64,000 bases of DNA from Bubalus kerabau. Lineage: Eukaryota; Chordata; Mammalia; Artiodactyla; Bovidae. The stretch lies in assembly GCF_029407905.1 (NCBI RefSeq), contig NC_073626.1:79015482-79079481 (forward strand), read 5' to 3'. Positions 1-11,412 of the stretch are shown piece after piece. The stretch's first letter is position 1. The number at the start of each line of letters is the position of its first letter. A model generated the notes under the pieces. It had not been told where the DNA came from, did no database searches, and worked only from the letters and a program-made list of their open reading frames with translations. Made by a program: the position numbers and the translations under genes.

Positions 1-129
1 ATTTTGTGCTGTATGCTTCATTAGGGAGAAAATATTACAGCAAAAAAATGGCATCATTCTCTTGGCTAAACTAAATTAACAGGAAAGTGGAATGACTGTT
101 TTACAGAAGACAAATTTCAGAAAAAGAGG

Positions 130-1565
130 ACTCTGGAGTTTTGTAGGGAGCAATGCAGTATTCCATATTCAACACAGTTTACAGGCATACCCCAGAGATA
201 GCGTGGGTCTGATTCTATACCACTGCAATAAGGTGAATATTGCAATAAAGGAAGTCACACACAATTTTTGGTTTTCTGGTGCACATAAAATTATGTTTAC
301 ATGGTAATGCTGTCTGTTAATTAGTGCAGTAGCATTATACCTAAAAAAAATAATGTACATACCTTAATTTAAAATGCTTGCCTGCTAAAAACTGCTAAAT
401 AGACATCATCTGAACCTTCAGCCAGCCTTTTTGCTGGTGGATGGTCTTGCCTTGCTGTTGATGGCTGCTGACTGGTCCGGTGGTGATGCTCAGGCAACTT
501 CACGTTGATGGGACTCTTCCTTTCGTGAACAGGTTTTCTGTAGCGTACAGTGCTTTTGAGAGAAGTTCTACTGTGAGTAAAATGATTTCAAAATTGAGTC
601 AGTCCTCTCAAACCCTGCCACTGCCTTATGAAACTAAGTTTATTTAATATTCTAAATCCTTTATTGTCATTTCAGCAATTAAACTTGCGGTCTTATATGG
701 GCGCAGTTCATGGCATCCCCCAAACAATTACAGAAGTAACAAGTCACTGATGACCACCACAAATAAATCATGATGCAAAGTCAAAACCTGCTAGGATTAC
801 CAAATGTGACAGAGCGAGCACATGCTGTTCGAAAAATGGTGCCAATAGGTTTGTTTGACACAGGGTTGCCACAAACCTTCAATTTGAAAAAAACAAAACA
901 CACAATATTTGCAAAGTGGAATAGAACAAGGTAGGCCTGTACTAGAAGTCCTAGCCAGAACAGTTAGGCAAGAAAAAGAAATAAGAGGCATATAAATCAG
1001 AAAGAAAGAAGTAAAACTGTCACTAATGGTAGACAAGGGTTTTTATATATAAAATGATATTAAAGATGTAGACCAAAAAAAGCGGCAGCAAGGACTCAGA
1101 TATTGTATACCAACATTCACAATAATTAAAAGAAACAATCCAAAAGTCAACCAACAGATAAATGGGTAAACAAAATGTAGCATATACACGCAATGGAATA
1201 TTAGCCTTAAAAAGGAACGAAATTCCGATGCATGCTACAACATGGATGACTCAAGCATCACGCTAAGTGAAAGACACAGAAGGACGACTGTTGTGTGATT
1301 CCACTCACATAAGGTGCTTAGAACAGCTAAATCATAAAAGAACATACCGGTTACCAAGGGCTGGGGGAAGGAGGAATAGGAGATATTGCCTAATGGGTAC
1401 AGATTTCAGTTTCAGATGATGAAAAAGTTCTGCAGATGGATGGTGGTGATAGTGTACTGCAGTGTGAGTGTGCTTAATGTCACTGAGTTGTATACTTGAG
1501 TTAAAAATGCTTATTTTTATGTTATGTTTATTTTACTCTCCATAAAAAATTGTTTTAAAACAAAA
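130..1565 (+). mobile_element. Old L1 (L1M-type) in the TLK1 intron, split by Tigger1
   Basis: This is a degenerate L1 on the gene's sense strand. The bases just left of 180 and just right of 941 join into the L1 reverse-transcriptase stretch around 'caacatagTActagaagtcc', so the transposon between them landed inside L1. ORF2-like sequence runs 942-~1070. After an internal deletion, about 1078-1565 matches the 3' end of an old mammalian L1 (tail of ORF2, 'ggaatattagcc', then the 3' UTR) and ends in an A-rich stretch. No reading frame survives. The left limit is vague. Confidence 0.75.
182..939 (-). mobile_element. Tigger1 DNA transposon, internally deleted
   Basis: The ends are inverted repeats: caggcatacc at 182 and its near complement ggtaggcctg ending at 939. 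They are flanked by the TA duplication typical of pogo/Tigger elements (180-181 and 940-941). The body matches what I remember of Tigger1 in reverse orientation, but most of the transposase is gone (about 760 bp against about 2.4 kb for the full element). It is non-autonomous and dead, and lies in a TLK1 intron within an older L1. Confidence 0.85.
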
Positions 1566-1765
1566 GAAATACAGCTTTCCAGCAATAAGTGGTAGCAATA
1601 ATATTTAGTACTGTGAACTATTAGAGGCTGAGAATTGAGAGTTGGATTTGCAATAATTTTATTGCTGGTTTCTTTTAATCTGATTCCCTAGTGAAATGAG
1701 ATCTATTTTTTGAAATGTGTCCATCATCTGTACTATTCAGTTTATTAATACTTAGAAAAGATTTT

Positions 1766-1784
1766 AATTTTTTTTTTTTTTAAG
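1766..1784 (+). other. TLK1: Polypyrimidine tract and 3' splice acceptor of the TLK1 last exon
   Basis: A run of T (1768-1781) leads into AAG, with the acceptor AG at 1783-1784. Coding sequence homologous to TLK1 starts in frame at 1785. The position agrees with the protein homology, which is continuous from the first codon after the AG. Confidence 0.85.
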
Positions 1785-1961
1785 GCCTTTATAAGACGCT
1801 GTTTGGCATACCGAAAAGAAGATAGGTTTGATGTGCACCAACTGGCAAATGACCCCTACCTTCTCCCACACATGAGAAGATCCAATTCTTCAGGCAACTT
1901 ACACATGGCTGGGCTGACAGCATCCCCCACACCCCCTTCTTCGAGCATACTTACTTACTGA
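1785..1961 (+). CDS. TLK1: Tousled-like kinase 1, last coding exon (58 codons plus stop)
   Basis: The exon opens with AFIRRCLAYRKEDRFDVHQL and continues ANDPYLLPHMRRSNSSGNLH, then a Ser/Thr/Pro-rich tail ending SSSILTY and stop TGA at 1959-1961. This is the end of kinase subdomain XI plus the C-terminal tail. TLK1 is a nuclear Ser/Thr kinase that phosphorylates the histone chaperone ASF1 and acts in chromatin assembly during replication and repair; the catalytic core lies in exons outside this window. RFDVHQLANDPYLLPHMRRS and the TPPSSSI-TY ending match remembered TLK1 rather than TLK2, whose tail differs. The reading frame is open with no damage, a splice acceptor precedes it, and introns are kept, so this is the real gene and not a retrocopy. 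The exon is absent from a simple ORF scan because it has no start codon of its own. Confidence 0.93.
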   Translation, partial: AFIRRCLAYRKEDRFDVHQLANDPYLLPHMRRSNSSGNLHMAGLTASPTPPSSSILTY

Positions 1962-2131
1962 CTTTCCTCCAAAATCGGCATGATGTCTTTGAATTGCTTC
2001 CAGATGCACACTTGAGTTTGAGAGCTTCTGAGTGTTTTTGTTGTTTTTTTTACACAGGATATGGTTGAGAACTGTTTGTGAACTGAAGTTCTTCATAGAG
2101 TCATTTGTATGAGAGTGGATCATGGACCCTG

Positions 2132-2137
2132 AATAAA
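2132..2137 (+). promoter_or_regulatory. TLK1: Proximal poly(A) signal (AATAAA) in the TLK1 3' UTR
   Basis: AATAAA lies about 170 nt after the stop codon. If used, it would give a very short 3' UTR. There is no direct evidence of use. Confidence 0.4.
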
Positions 2138-3547
2138 TGTACACTTCTGACTGTAACCTAAGCAGTGAAGGGTGACTGCCTGTTGCACAGAAACAGGAAT
2201 ACCATGTTGAAGAAAAGTGGGTTTTTTTTGGGAGGGGAACACTGTAAATAACGTTTATAATACTTCAGTACATTTGGTTGTTACTCGAGAGTTCTAATAC
2301 GAAGGGTAGTTTTTCATTATTTAAAAACACATGGAAAATGAGACATATTTCTAACACAAGAACTATACAGTGCCTGGATACATTATTCAGCATTCAGCAG
2401 TTTATCTGCTGCAACCAAAGTAAGAACGGAATGACAGTGGCCGTTGTGTTTTACAGTAACAGGATGTGAGAGAATCTTTGGGCAAAGTTAGACTTCGTCA
2501 TTTGCCTATTCTGGCTTGTACCAGGTTGTACCTCCAAATCACATGTCTGCTCTTTTCACTGGTTATGTTAAAGGGAGAACTGTTCCTTGATACTTTAGAC
2601 CTCTGACAAAGTGCGCTGCTTATTTTGGAACCAATTGAAGTCACTAAATTATGGTATCTCCAGTGTTCTCAACATGTTAGAACTGTTAACAGGTATTTTT
2701 ATTTTGTTACCAGGCCTTGTTCATTCAAACAAGTGACAATATATAACCAAATGCAGGCCAGTTCTATGCAGGATAATGATAAATTCCCTTCTAGCTCTAT
2801 TGTAAATTGTTGTACAGATGTCATATTTCAACTAGCAAGTTTCAGCAGCTTATTCTTGTACAAATGTTTAAAAATATGGCTTTTCTAATTGGATATTGTA
2901 TTTTTTTTAAGTCTTCTTGAAGGCGCTTTAATTGCTGCTAAATGGTGTTGCTTCTTTGCTTTAAAAAAAAAAAAAATCAAATGACCTCCTTAAAAGGTGC
3001 AAGTTGACTGTACATCATAGAAAGATTATTAAAAGCAGGCATTTGTTAACAACCAAGGCATGTAAAAATGATCCATGTTGGACATAAAGAGTTCTTGAAA
3101 TCAGTTTCTTGATTTCTAGGGCTGTGGGAGCACATATGTAGTAGATTTATAAATTGATCATGGTAATTCTACATTTCTAGCAGGTTCTAATCAGCAAGGT
3201 GGGATGACAGTCCCTTAAACAAATTTCTTGCGGTTTGTACAGATTTGTTAAAATGTGAACATTTTCTAACTGCCTTGTATGGTAGAAACCGTTATTTTTC
3301 AGGATGCTGTATTTCACTCCTTTAAGAAATTTCTTCATCATCATATTCATAATGCTGATTCTTACATGTAAATTGTCCATGTTGCTGAAAAAGGAGGCTA
3401 TGTTTAACACAGATTCTCCTTAATATTGTACAGTTAAATGGTGGCTCTAATTTCTGATATTGCAAGCCATTTTGTTCTTTCATTGTACATAGACACATTG
3501 TCTCTTTAAGATGCTGCTGAAATTGTAGAGAATGTAGCCAAAACAGT

Positions 3548-3553
3548 AATAAA
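3548..3553 (+). promoter_or_regulatory. TLK1: Distal poly(A) signal (AATAAA), probable main end of TLK1 mRNA
   Basis: AATAAA sits in the context aaacagtAATAAAcaatgac, about 1.6 kb past the stop codon. Unique sequence continues past it, but with no conserved gene feature that I recognise. Confidence 0.6.
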
Positions 3554-3570
3554 CAATGACAGTTAAAATT

Positions 3571-5495
3571 TAAAGACTATGAAATTACATTTGAAGGGAG
3601 CTTTCAAGACTTAGGACATTGACTGGGCTCCTTTACTTAAGAATCAGCTGAATAAATTCTTGAAGTATACTTCAAGATAAGTATGAAGGGGTTTCAAGCT
3701 GTTAAAGTATACCTAATAACCATTATCAAGGCTAATCCTAGGTAAGTAACACTTAGCCCTATTGGGAATGGCTTAAGGGCTGTACCTGTTCCTCTGTAGA
3801 TCAAGATAGAAATCCTGTTTTAAAAAATATTGACATAGTAATGGAATGTTAGCATTAATTGAGTGCTTTAGGTGCTGTCTGCAAAATTTTCAGTTTTGTT
3901 GTTTGAGTTTTCATCCTTCTGAATCCTGAAATACTATGTTCATTATAGTAACTGTTATTTAAAGTCCCCAATTAAAATACCCAGTTTTAAAATTTTAGTG
4001 AGGTATGTAAGTGGATGTGTATGTCTAACATGAGATTGAAGAAGAGGTACAGACTTAGATCACTGGCCTTTATCATATTATTTTCAAATAAATGGAAGTG
4101 ACTGCTACTGTCAGAATGCAGAAGAGGAGGAGAATAAGCCATAAAATAAAATTGCTTCCCTGGGCTTAGGTAATCATCTGTTTAGAATTCGAGGTGTGTA
4201 AGTGTAAGCCAGCTTTGAGACCCTCTATTCCTCTTAAAGTTTTTCCAAAGAAATGACACAGCTTTGGGATAGTATGCCCCTACCCCAGCAAGTACAAGAT
4301 AGCTAACTGAGCCAAAGTGAGAACTGTTACCTTTACCTGGGACACTTTTATTTATCACTAATTTCAGTCACGCTGGTAATCTTTTACTCCAATTAGCTTT
4401 TGAGACTTAAATTGTTTTTTGGTCTCCTAAATCCTATCCTCAAAATTAAAGCATTTCCTTTACCCTTAGACAGTAGCCAAGGTCTCCTCGCTTTAAGAAG
4501 CACTGCAAGGTAAATGTATAGTTTTTGCATATAATTTAAAATATTTCTCTGATATGAATTAGCTTTAGTGCATGCATGCTGAGAGGAAATAAGTGTAGAA
4601 ACCACACTAATTTATTAAGTCTGGAGTTGGGTAGATACTTGGTTGCTTTTCAAAAATGAAGTTTTAAGTCTGTTTTTTATTTACTGGCTGCCATCCCCTT
4701 GTCCTAAAAAAATAATTTTCAATTTAAATGGTACATAAAATGTGAACAAATACTTCTACGAATACCTCATTACATGAAACCAGAATGGTAGAATTTCAGT
4801 GAAACAAATTGAAAGAGCATATTGGGTGTTTTGCGCTTGTTACTGATTAAATACAACAACGCGGATGACCACCAGATGCTAGCAGCCGTGTTCTGCAGCA
4901 GTAGTGCGGACTGTCCAGCCCTACTAGACTGTGAGTTTAATTCACATTACTGTTTGTGTGTGGAGAAGGCAGACTCACACACACCTTAACATCACACTGG
5001 CACGTCTTAAAATAATCCCACTTTAAAGTCTGACATGTTATCTGATCATTTTCCTCCCAAATATACTAAACTTTAATGTTCTTAAGGCTTAATTTAAAAA
5101 TTACTTTAGCAGCTAGCTTTAAAATTATTAGAATTCTAGTTCTTGGGTTTCAGGAATTCTGTAAAAGTCTTAGAATTTCTACAACTTTCTGTTGATTTAA
5201 ATTATAACATACATATCTACATTTACCTTCCCCTGCTTTCATTTCCCTCTTCTTTTTTTGAAGATTCTTCTTGTTGAGAATTCTTGGGTTTTTGAATGGG
5301 AAAGATTTGAGTAAATGTGTATAGACTAACTTCAAAACAACTGCATCGAGCCAGAGGAGAATTCAGAGGAGTTATCTTTCATTAGGATCAAGATGCAGGA
5401 TTTTCACCTGGGAATTCTCACTCACTTAACATACTAGAAATGTATATTACCTACATACATATGACAGTTTTTAAAAGGCAATAGCAAGAATGCTG
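3571..5495. other. Intergenic DNA downstream of TLK1
   Basis: AT-rich sequence with no convincing gene. A weak MIR-like stretch in reverse orientation lies at about 3850-3985 (an 'attgagtgcttt' block followed by a 'gttcattatagtaactgttattt' region). Nothing else here is recognised. Confidence 0.5.
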
Positions 5496-5499
5496 GTTA

Positions 5500-5710
5500 A
5501 GAACCCAGTTTAGAACCAGGTTCTTTGGGTTTAAATGTTGACTGCCATTTACTGCCACTGTGTTTCAAGTTCATCCTCTGAAAATGGGGATAACAGTACC
5601 TACCACACAAAGTGGTTGCAAGGAATAAATGAGTTCATGCGCATAAAGCACTTGGAACCACACCCAGCTCATTGTAATACCATGTGTATAAAGCTATTAT
5701 TCTCCTTTAA
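5500..5710 (+). repeat. MIR SINE
   Basis: The MIR core and 3' part are recognisable: 'aaaatggggataacagtacc', 'ggttgcaaggaataaatgag', then 'aaagcacttgga' and an ending like 'gctattatt'. This is an ancient mammalian tRNA-derived SINE, well degraded. Confidence 0.85.
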
Positions 5711-5984
5711 GACTCAAAGGTTACTCTGTTGTTTTTATCCTACATATGTAGTCCACTTTGCTTCCTGTGAAATACTATTTCCCCCTTAAAAAACAAGTTC
5801 TGTAGTATTTTTTTTACTTGTTTTAAGCAATTAGACTACCTGAAAAGGGAAGGTGGTGGAGTGTAGCAACAAAAAGTAACATTGTCTCAACTGTAGTTAC
5901 CAAAAGGATCACACTCTAACCATTCAGGCTATTTCATCAGAGGAAATTCTACCATATATCCCAGGGGGTTTTCCTTGATAGTAC

Positions 5985-6155
5985 AAGTCATCTGAGGTAG
6001 AATAGGTACTATTATACCAGTTTTACAGAGGAGAAACATTTGGAGAAAAGAAATGACTTGGTAAGACCACATTAACTAGTAAATGACATCAGAACTAAAG
6101 CACAGCTCCTGGAGTTCTAAAGCAAAGTACTTAACTGTGCTAACATCTTGCTGCT
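5985..6155 (-). repeat. MIR SINE, reverse orientation
   Basis: Sequence such as 'ggtactattataccagtttt' and 'acagaggagaaac' matches the reverse complement of the MIR core. A degraded copy of the 'gctagtaagtgg' block follows. Confidence 0.75.
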
Positions 6156-7029
6156 TTATTAGGACACATTAGTGTGTTAAATCATGATTGTTCAAAATAA
6201 CAAAAATGAACAGATACAAATATAACTGTCACCATGAAAGAGCAATATAAAGAATTCTTCAGTTGTTAGATCAGGACTGCTGTCTGAGCTGTGCCAGGAT
6301 GGCTGAGAATCACTTGAGAGAGGGCTTTTTGTCCAGACTCATTCTAGGCAAGGCAGAGAGTGGGGTTACAAGCCTTTTCCTATTCTCACACTTGTTTTTC
6401 ATTGCATTTTAAATTTATTAATAACTGATCAGGTTAACTTACAGAGATCAGTTCACCTTTCTCATTCTCAGCCGACTTTCATGAAGGTAGAAGGTATATT
6501 CTCCTTCCTCTCCCTGCAGTGGTACCAGCTGGTCTCAGAAGAAATCTGGAAAAACTGATTATTAAGTAAAAAACTTGAGAAAGTCTTACAAATCTAATGA
6601 AATTATCCATGAATGCTGCTCCAGTGCCATGATCACAAGTGAGTAATCCTGACTTCAAGTGACTCTTGATTTTTTTAAAAGCCTGCTTGTAATGTAAATT
6701 TTTCTTTATGTGATCCATTTTCATCTGAAAACTTAGGCTGTTCGCATAGCCAGATACCTAAAGAGTAGATGTGCATGACCAGCACTGTCCTGTTCTTAAT
6801 ATATGGTATATTTGGTTTAAATACTTTTTATATGAGAGATAATTATTTCTAGGATATGACAACTTAGATTCTAAAACTATGACAAACTTAAGATTCTAAA
6901 ACTACCTGATCTAAAGAATGAATATGGCTCATATGTATCATTCATATTGATCCTATTTCATCTCTTTATACCTTTGGTCTGCTTAGAACAAAATTCATAA
7001 CCTCCTTTTACGGAGGTATTCAGAAGAGT

Positions 7030-7165
7030 GAAAAGCAGGGAAAGCATGGGTTTTGAAGCCTGACCTGACTTTGCATTTGTCTTTGTTCCTTAATAATTGA
7101 GTGCTCTTAGAGGAGTCACTGACAGCCTCTCTTGGCTTACCTTCCACATCTGTGAAGTGTGTATA
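7030..7165 (+). repeat. MIR SINE fragment
   Basis: It contains 'gggttttgaagcctgacctg', a diverged tRNA-related middle, and 'ccttccacatctgtgaag'. The order fits MIR, but divergence is high. Confidence 0.55.
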
Positions 7166-7784
7166 CGAAGTGTACCACCTTGCAGGAAGTTGCTCCAACT
7201 AACATGGCATGAGCTTTGATCAAGCAGATCAAATGCTGGCTGTAGTGCGGAACTGAGAGGCTCAAGAGTAACCGCAGGACACCCTGAGGAAGGGAGAAGA
7301 GCACCTGGGGTGAGGAGTTCAGTAAGCAGCGGCCATGTATCAATATGGAGCTGCTTCTGTATTTTAACCCATAAATCTGTGCATAACTGCTTAGTATGAG
7401 CCCTGTCAGAAGTGACAAGATAGGTCCATAAACGATTCCCTTCATTTCACACATGCAGCTGTTTTGGAAGTTTGCACATCCTAGGTGCATGACTATTGTG
7501 GGTTGGAGGCCTAATTGATTTGTTCTCAGAACTCTTGTTTTCTTCACTTTAGAAATGCTGTTTGGATCTCAAGACTGTTTCTGTTCAGGCCACCCTGAAT
7601 ATTAAATAAAGTCATTGGTGGTTGCTGGACTGATGTAAAAAAATTTTTTTACTGTTACTTTTTGACAATTTAAACTTCAGTAGGAATATTTTAGAATTTC
7701 ATCCCTGTGGGCTTCTTTTCCCAGAGATACATAATATATTCATATGCAGTTATTAGTTAAAAAAAAAAAACAAAAACCTTTATT
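7166..7784. other. Intergenic DNA without a recognised gene
   Basis: A 136-codon open frame on the minus strand (7137-7547) has no recognisable domain and is most likely chance. An AATAAA occurs at about 7603. Nothing else is supported. Confidence 0.5.
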
Positions 7785-8361
7785 CCTAATGGCAAAAATC
7801 TACAGTAGATATACAAAAGATAAAGGAATCTAAGCATACCACTATATAAAAATCACGAAGAGAAGAACTACCAAGTAGAAAAAAATTAGCAATAATTACA
7901 TACCTATCAATTACTTTTAATGAAAATGGACTAAGCTTACCAATCAAACGATGCAGAGTGGCTAAATATATGCTGCCTACAAGAGACTTCAGAGGTAAGG
8001 ACACACATCTCAAAGTGAAGGGCTGAAAATAGATACTCATGCAAGTGGAAACAAAAAAGAAGTTGGAGTAGTATCAGACAAAATAGAGTTTTAAGACAAA
8101 GGCCGTGGTAAGAGACAAGGTTGTTACTATGTAATAATAAAAGGATCAACCCAATAAGATACAATGTTTGTAAATATTTATATACCCAACATAGAAGCAC
8201 CTAAGTATATAACGCAAGTATTAGCAGACCTAAAGTGAGAAACAGTAATACAATAACAGTAGGGAATTTTAATATCCACCTTCATGAATAGGTAAATCAT
8301 CTAGACAGAAAATAAGGAAAAACATCAGCCTTAAATAACACATTAGGCCAGATGAACTTAA

Positions 8362-9441
8362 CAGACCTGAAAAACACTGGCCAGGGCAGCATCTCCCCCA
8401 TGCAGTCAAATTCACCAAAACTTGTGACTCCTCCAAAACTACTAATAGCCTTGTATTGACAAAAAAAACCTTGCTGATAATAAACAATCGATCAAAACAT
8501 TTTGTATGTTAATTATATACTGCATTCCTAAAATAAAGCTATAGAAATGTTAAGAAAGTAAGAGAAAATATATACATTTACTACTGTATTTGTCAACACA
8601 AGTTTACAAGACAAATCATCTGTCAGTACCTAGATCAATATTGTCTTTTGTATAACACTGTAGATATTACATGTATTATCAACAGTAGACATCAAAAATG
8701 AAGAAAACATTTATTTACAGGTATAATAATTCATGTATCAGTAATGAAGCAGTAATATTGCTTTCTGGTAGTCTCCTGTAATCCATAGAAAGACTTAACC
8801 AGCCTATACACTATGAATGAATCATTGTGAAAATTTTTTGGCACAAACTAGTAGTCATATTCATAACATAGTACTGGAAACAGTGTTACACATTTTAAAA
8901 AAATTTGCCTATGATGATAGGCTGTTATGCAGTTTCTCCAATTACAAGAGAGGTAGCCACTGCTGCTGCTAAGTCGCTTCAGTTGTGTCCAACTCTGTAC
9001 AACCCCACAGATGGCAGCCCACCAGGCTCCTCTGTCCCTGGGATTCTCCAAGCAAGAAGACTGGACTGGGTTGGCAATTCCTTCTCCAGTGCATGCATGC
9101 ATGCTAAGGCACTTCAGCTTTGTCCAACTCTGTGCGACTCCCACCAGGCTCCTCTGTCCACGGGAGTCTCTAGGCAAGAATACTGGAGTGGGTTGCTATT
9201 TCCTACTCTGCAAGAGAGGTAGACTGTATAGTAATATAATTCTTTGAATGCAAAGTTATAAAGCAGTGAGAAAACTAACACGGTTTCATAATAAATATCC
9301 CTCACCTTATGTCTATGTAAAGACAGGCTATCCACTTCAGTACATCTTGCGCACAATGTTCTACAGATATAATTGAAAAAAAAAAAATTACGTATAAGTG
9401 CCCCCACACAAGTCAAACCCATGTTGTTCAAGGATCAACTG
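8362..9441. mobile_element. Tigger/MER2-type DNA transposon carrying a Bov-A2
   Basis: The right end 'gttgttcaaggatcaactg' followed by TA (9442-9443) is the classic terminus of the Tigger3/MER2 group. The left end at 8362 ('cagacctgaaaaacactggcc') is a diverged inverted copy. Internal landmarks such as 'aaacattttgtatgttaatt' and 'aaataaagctatag' agree with MER2-like elements. Without the SINE it is about 0.8 kb, hence a non-autonomous derivative. Subfamily is not certain. Confidence 0.75.
8957..9210 (-). mobile_element. Bov-A2 SINE
   Basis: It begins with the (ctg)n end and 'aagtcgcttcag', and holds two tandem BovA monomers. A 12-bp target-site duplication, caagagaggtag, flanks it at 8945-8956 and 9211-9222. 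It is nested inside the Tigger/MER2 element. Confidence 0.93.
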
Positions 9442-11412
9442 TATACAGGACATCCCATCCAAAAGCAACAAAATACACATTCCTCAAGTTGTACATCCAG
9501 CATTCTCCAGGACAGATCATATTAGGTCACAAAACAAGTCTTAATAAATATAAGACTGAAATTGTAACAGGTATCTTTTCCAACCACAATGGCTTTAAAC
9601 TAGAAATCAATTATAAGAAGAAAACCAAAAAAATCCACAAATATGTGAAGATTAAATAAGATACTACTGAAAAACAAAAATGAGTCAAAGTAAGTTTTAA
9701 AAATATCTTGAGCAAATAAAAACAAAAATGCAACACAGCAAAACTTAAAGAGATGTATCAAAAGCTGTTCTAAGAGGGGCTCGTGATAAATGCCTACACC
9801 TCAATAAAGAAAAATTTCAAATCATAACTTCACACCACAAGGACCTCAAAATTTCAAACACAACTTTACATCATCAAGAAAAAGAACAAAACAAAGTTAG
9901 GAGAAGACAGGAAATTATGAAATCATCAGAAATAAAACAGACTTAAGAAAACATGAAACTAAGAGCCGGTTCTTTAAAACAATAAAATTGACAAACTTTT
10001 AGCTAGACTAACCAACAAAAAAGAGGACCCTAAATCAGAAGTGAAAAACTGGTGTTAAAACTGATGCCACAGAAACACAAAGGATCATAAGGGACTGCTA
10101 TGAACAATTATACACCAAAAAATTAGACCACCTAGAGAGAAGGATAAATTCCTAGTAACATAAAACTGGCCAAGATTGAATCGAATGAATAGAAAATCTG
10201 AACATACCAATTACTAGTAAGACGACTGAATCAGTATCAAAAACCTAATGAAAGGGAACAGATGACTTCACTGGTGAATTCTACTGAATATTTAAATGAT
10301 ACCAATCTTTCTCAAACTTTCAAAAAGAACAGGAGAGAATATTTTCAAATTCATTTTACAAGGCTAACCTTACCCCCGTGACAAAACCAGATGATGACAC
10401 AAGAAATAATTACAAGCAACCATCCCTAATGTACATAAAATATGAAAATCTTCAACAAAATATTAGCCAACCTAATTCAACAACTCATTAAATAATCATA
10501 CACCTTGACTAAGTGGGATTTACTTCAGGAATGCAAGGAATAAATCATCTGCATGCAATATAATACACAGTATTAACCAAATGAATAAAAATATTATGAT
10601 TGAAGGTACTTCTAGATGGGCTTAAGAGATTAGCATTGTTGATTTCCAGAATGTGCAGTGATTCAGGAGCTGGAGACAAAATGGTGGAGTAGAAGGATTT
10701 GAGCTCACCTCCTTTTACAAAACACCAGAATCAACTAACTGCTGAACAATCATCAACAAAAATAGACTTGAATCTGCAAAAAAAAAAAAAAAAAAAGTTA
10801 TTCTACAACACAAAACAAAGAAGAAGCCACAGCAAGATGGTAGGAGGGCACTGTTCTGATATAACCAAATAATGTATCTGCCAGGTGGGCAACCCACAAA
10901 CTGGAAAATAATTATACTGCTGAGGATCTCCCACAAGAATGAGAGTTCTGACTCCCGTATCAGGCTCCCCAGCCTGGCGGTCTAACATCAGGAGGAGGAG
11001 AAGCCCCCAAAGCATTTGGCTTTGAAGGCCAGTTGGCTTGAGCTGGCCTTCAAAGGAGCTCCAGAGGAGCTCCACAAGACTACAGGCAACAGAGACTCCA
11101 CTCTTGGAGGTGCACACAAATTTTCATGTGCACTAGGTCTCAGGGCAAAGTAGTCATTTGATAGGAGATGGAGCCAGACATACCTACGGGTCTTGGAGGG
11201 TCTTCTGGGAGGTGAGGGTTAGCTGTGGATCACCATGGAGGCAAAGACACTGGTGGTTGCCTTGGAATATCCATTGGCATAAGCTCTCTCTGAACCAAGA
11301 CCTAGCCCCACCCAACAGCCTGCAGGCACCAGTGCTGGGACACACCTCAGGCCAAACAACCAACAGAAAAGGAACACAGCCCCACCCACCAGCAGACAGG
11401 CTGCCTGAAGTT

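Larger units (their letters stand above)
1962..3570 (+). other. TLK1: TLK1 3' untranslated region
   Basis: Unique, AT-rich sequence follows the stop codon with no recognisable interspersed repeat for about 1.6 kb. It contains several short A or T runs and ends near a canonical AATAAA at 3548-3553. The length fits a typical TLK1 3' UTR, but the cleavage site itself cannot be seen. Small ORFs within it have no recognisable homology. Confidence 0.7.
7785..10605 (+). mobile_element. Old L1 ORF2 fragment, split by a DNA transposon
   Basis: 7785-8361 corresponds to the start of L1 ORF2 (endonuclease domain), with phrases such as 'ctgcctacaagagacttcag' and 'gaattttaatatccac'. The sequence resumes exactly at 9442 ('tacaggacatcccatccaaa') and continues through the end of the endonuclease and the start of the reverse-transcriptase domain. 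It stops near 10605 just after 'aatgaataaaaatatt'. There are many stops and indels. It is older than the Tigger/MER2-type element that interrupts it. Confidence 0.85.

Noticed and set aside
7137..7547. 136-codon minus-strand frame as a possible gene
   Set aside because: No recognisable domain, no promoter or splice context, overlaps a MIR fragment, and its composition is that of random AT-rich DNA.
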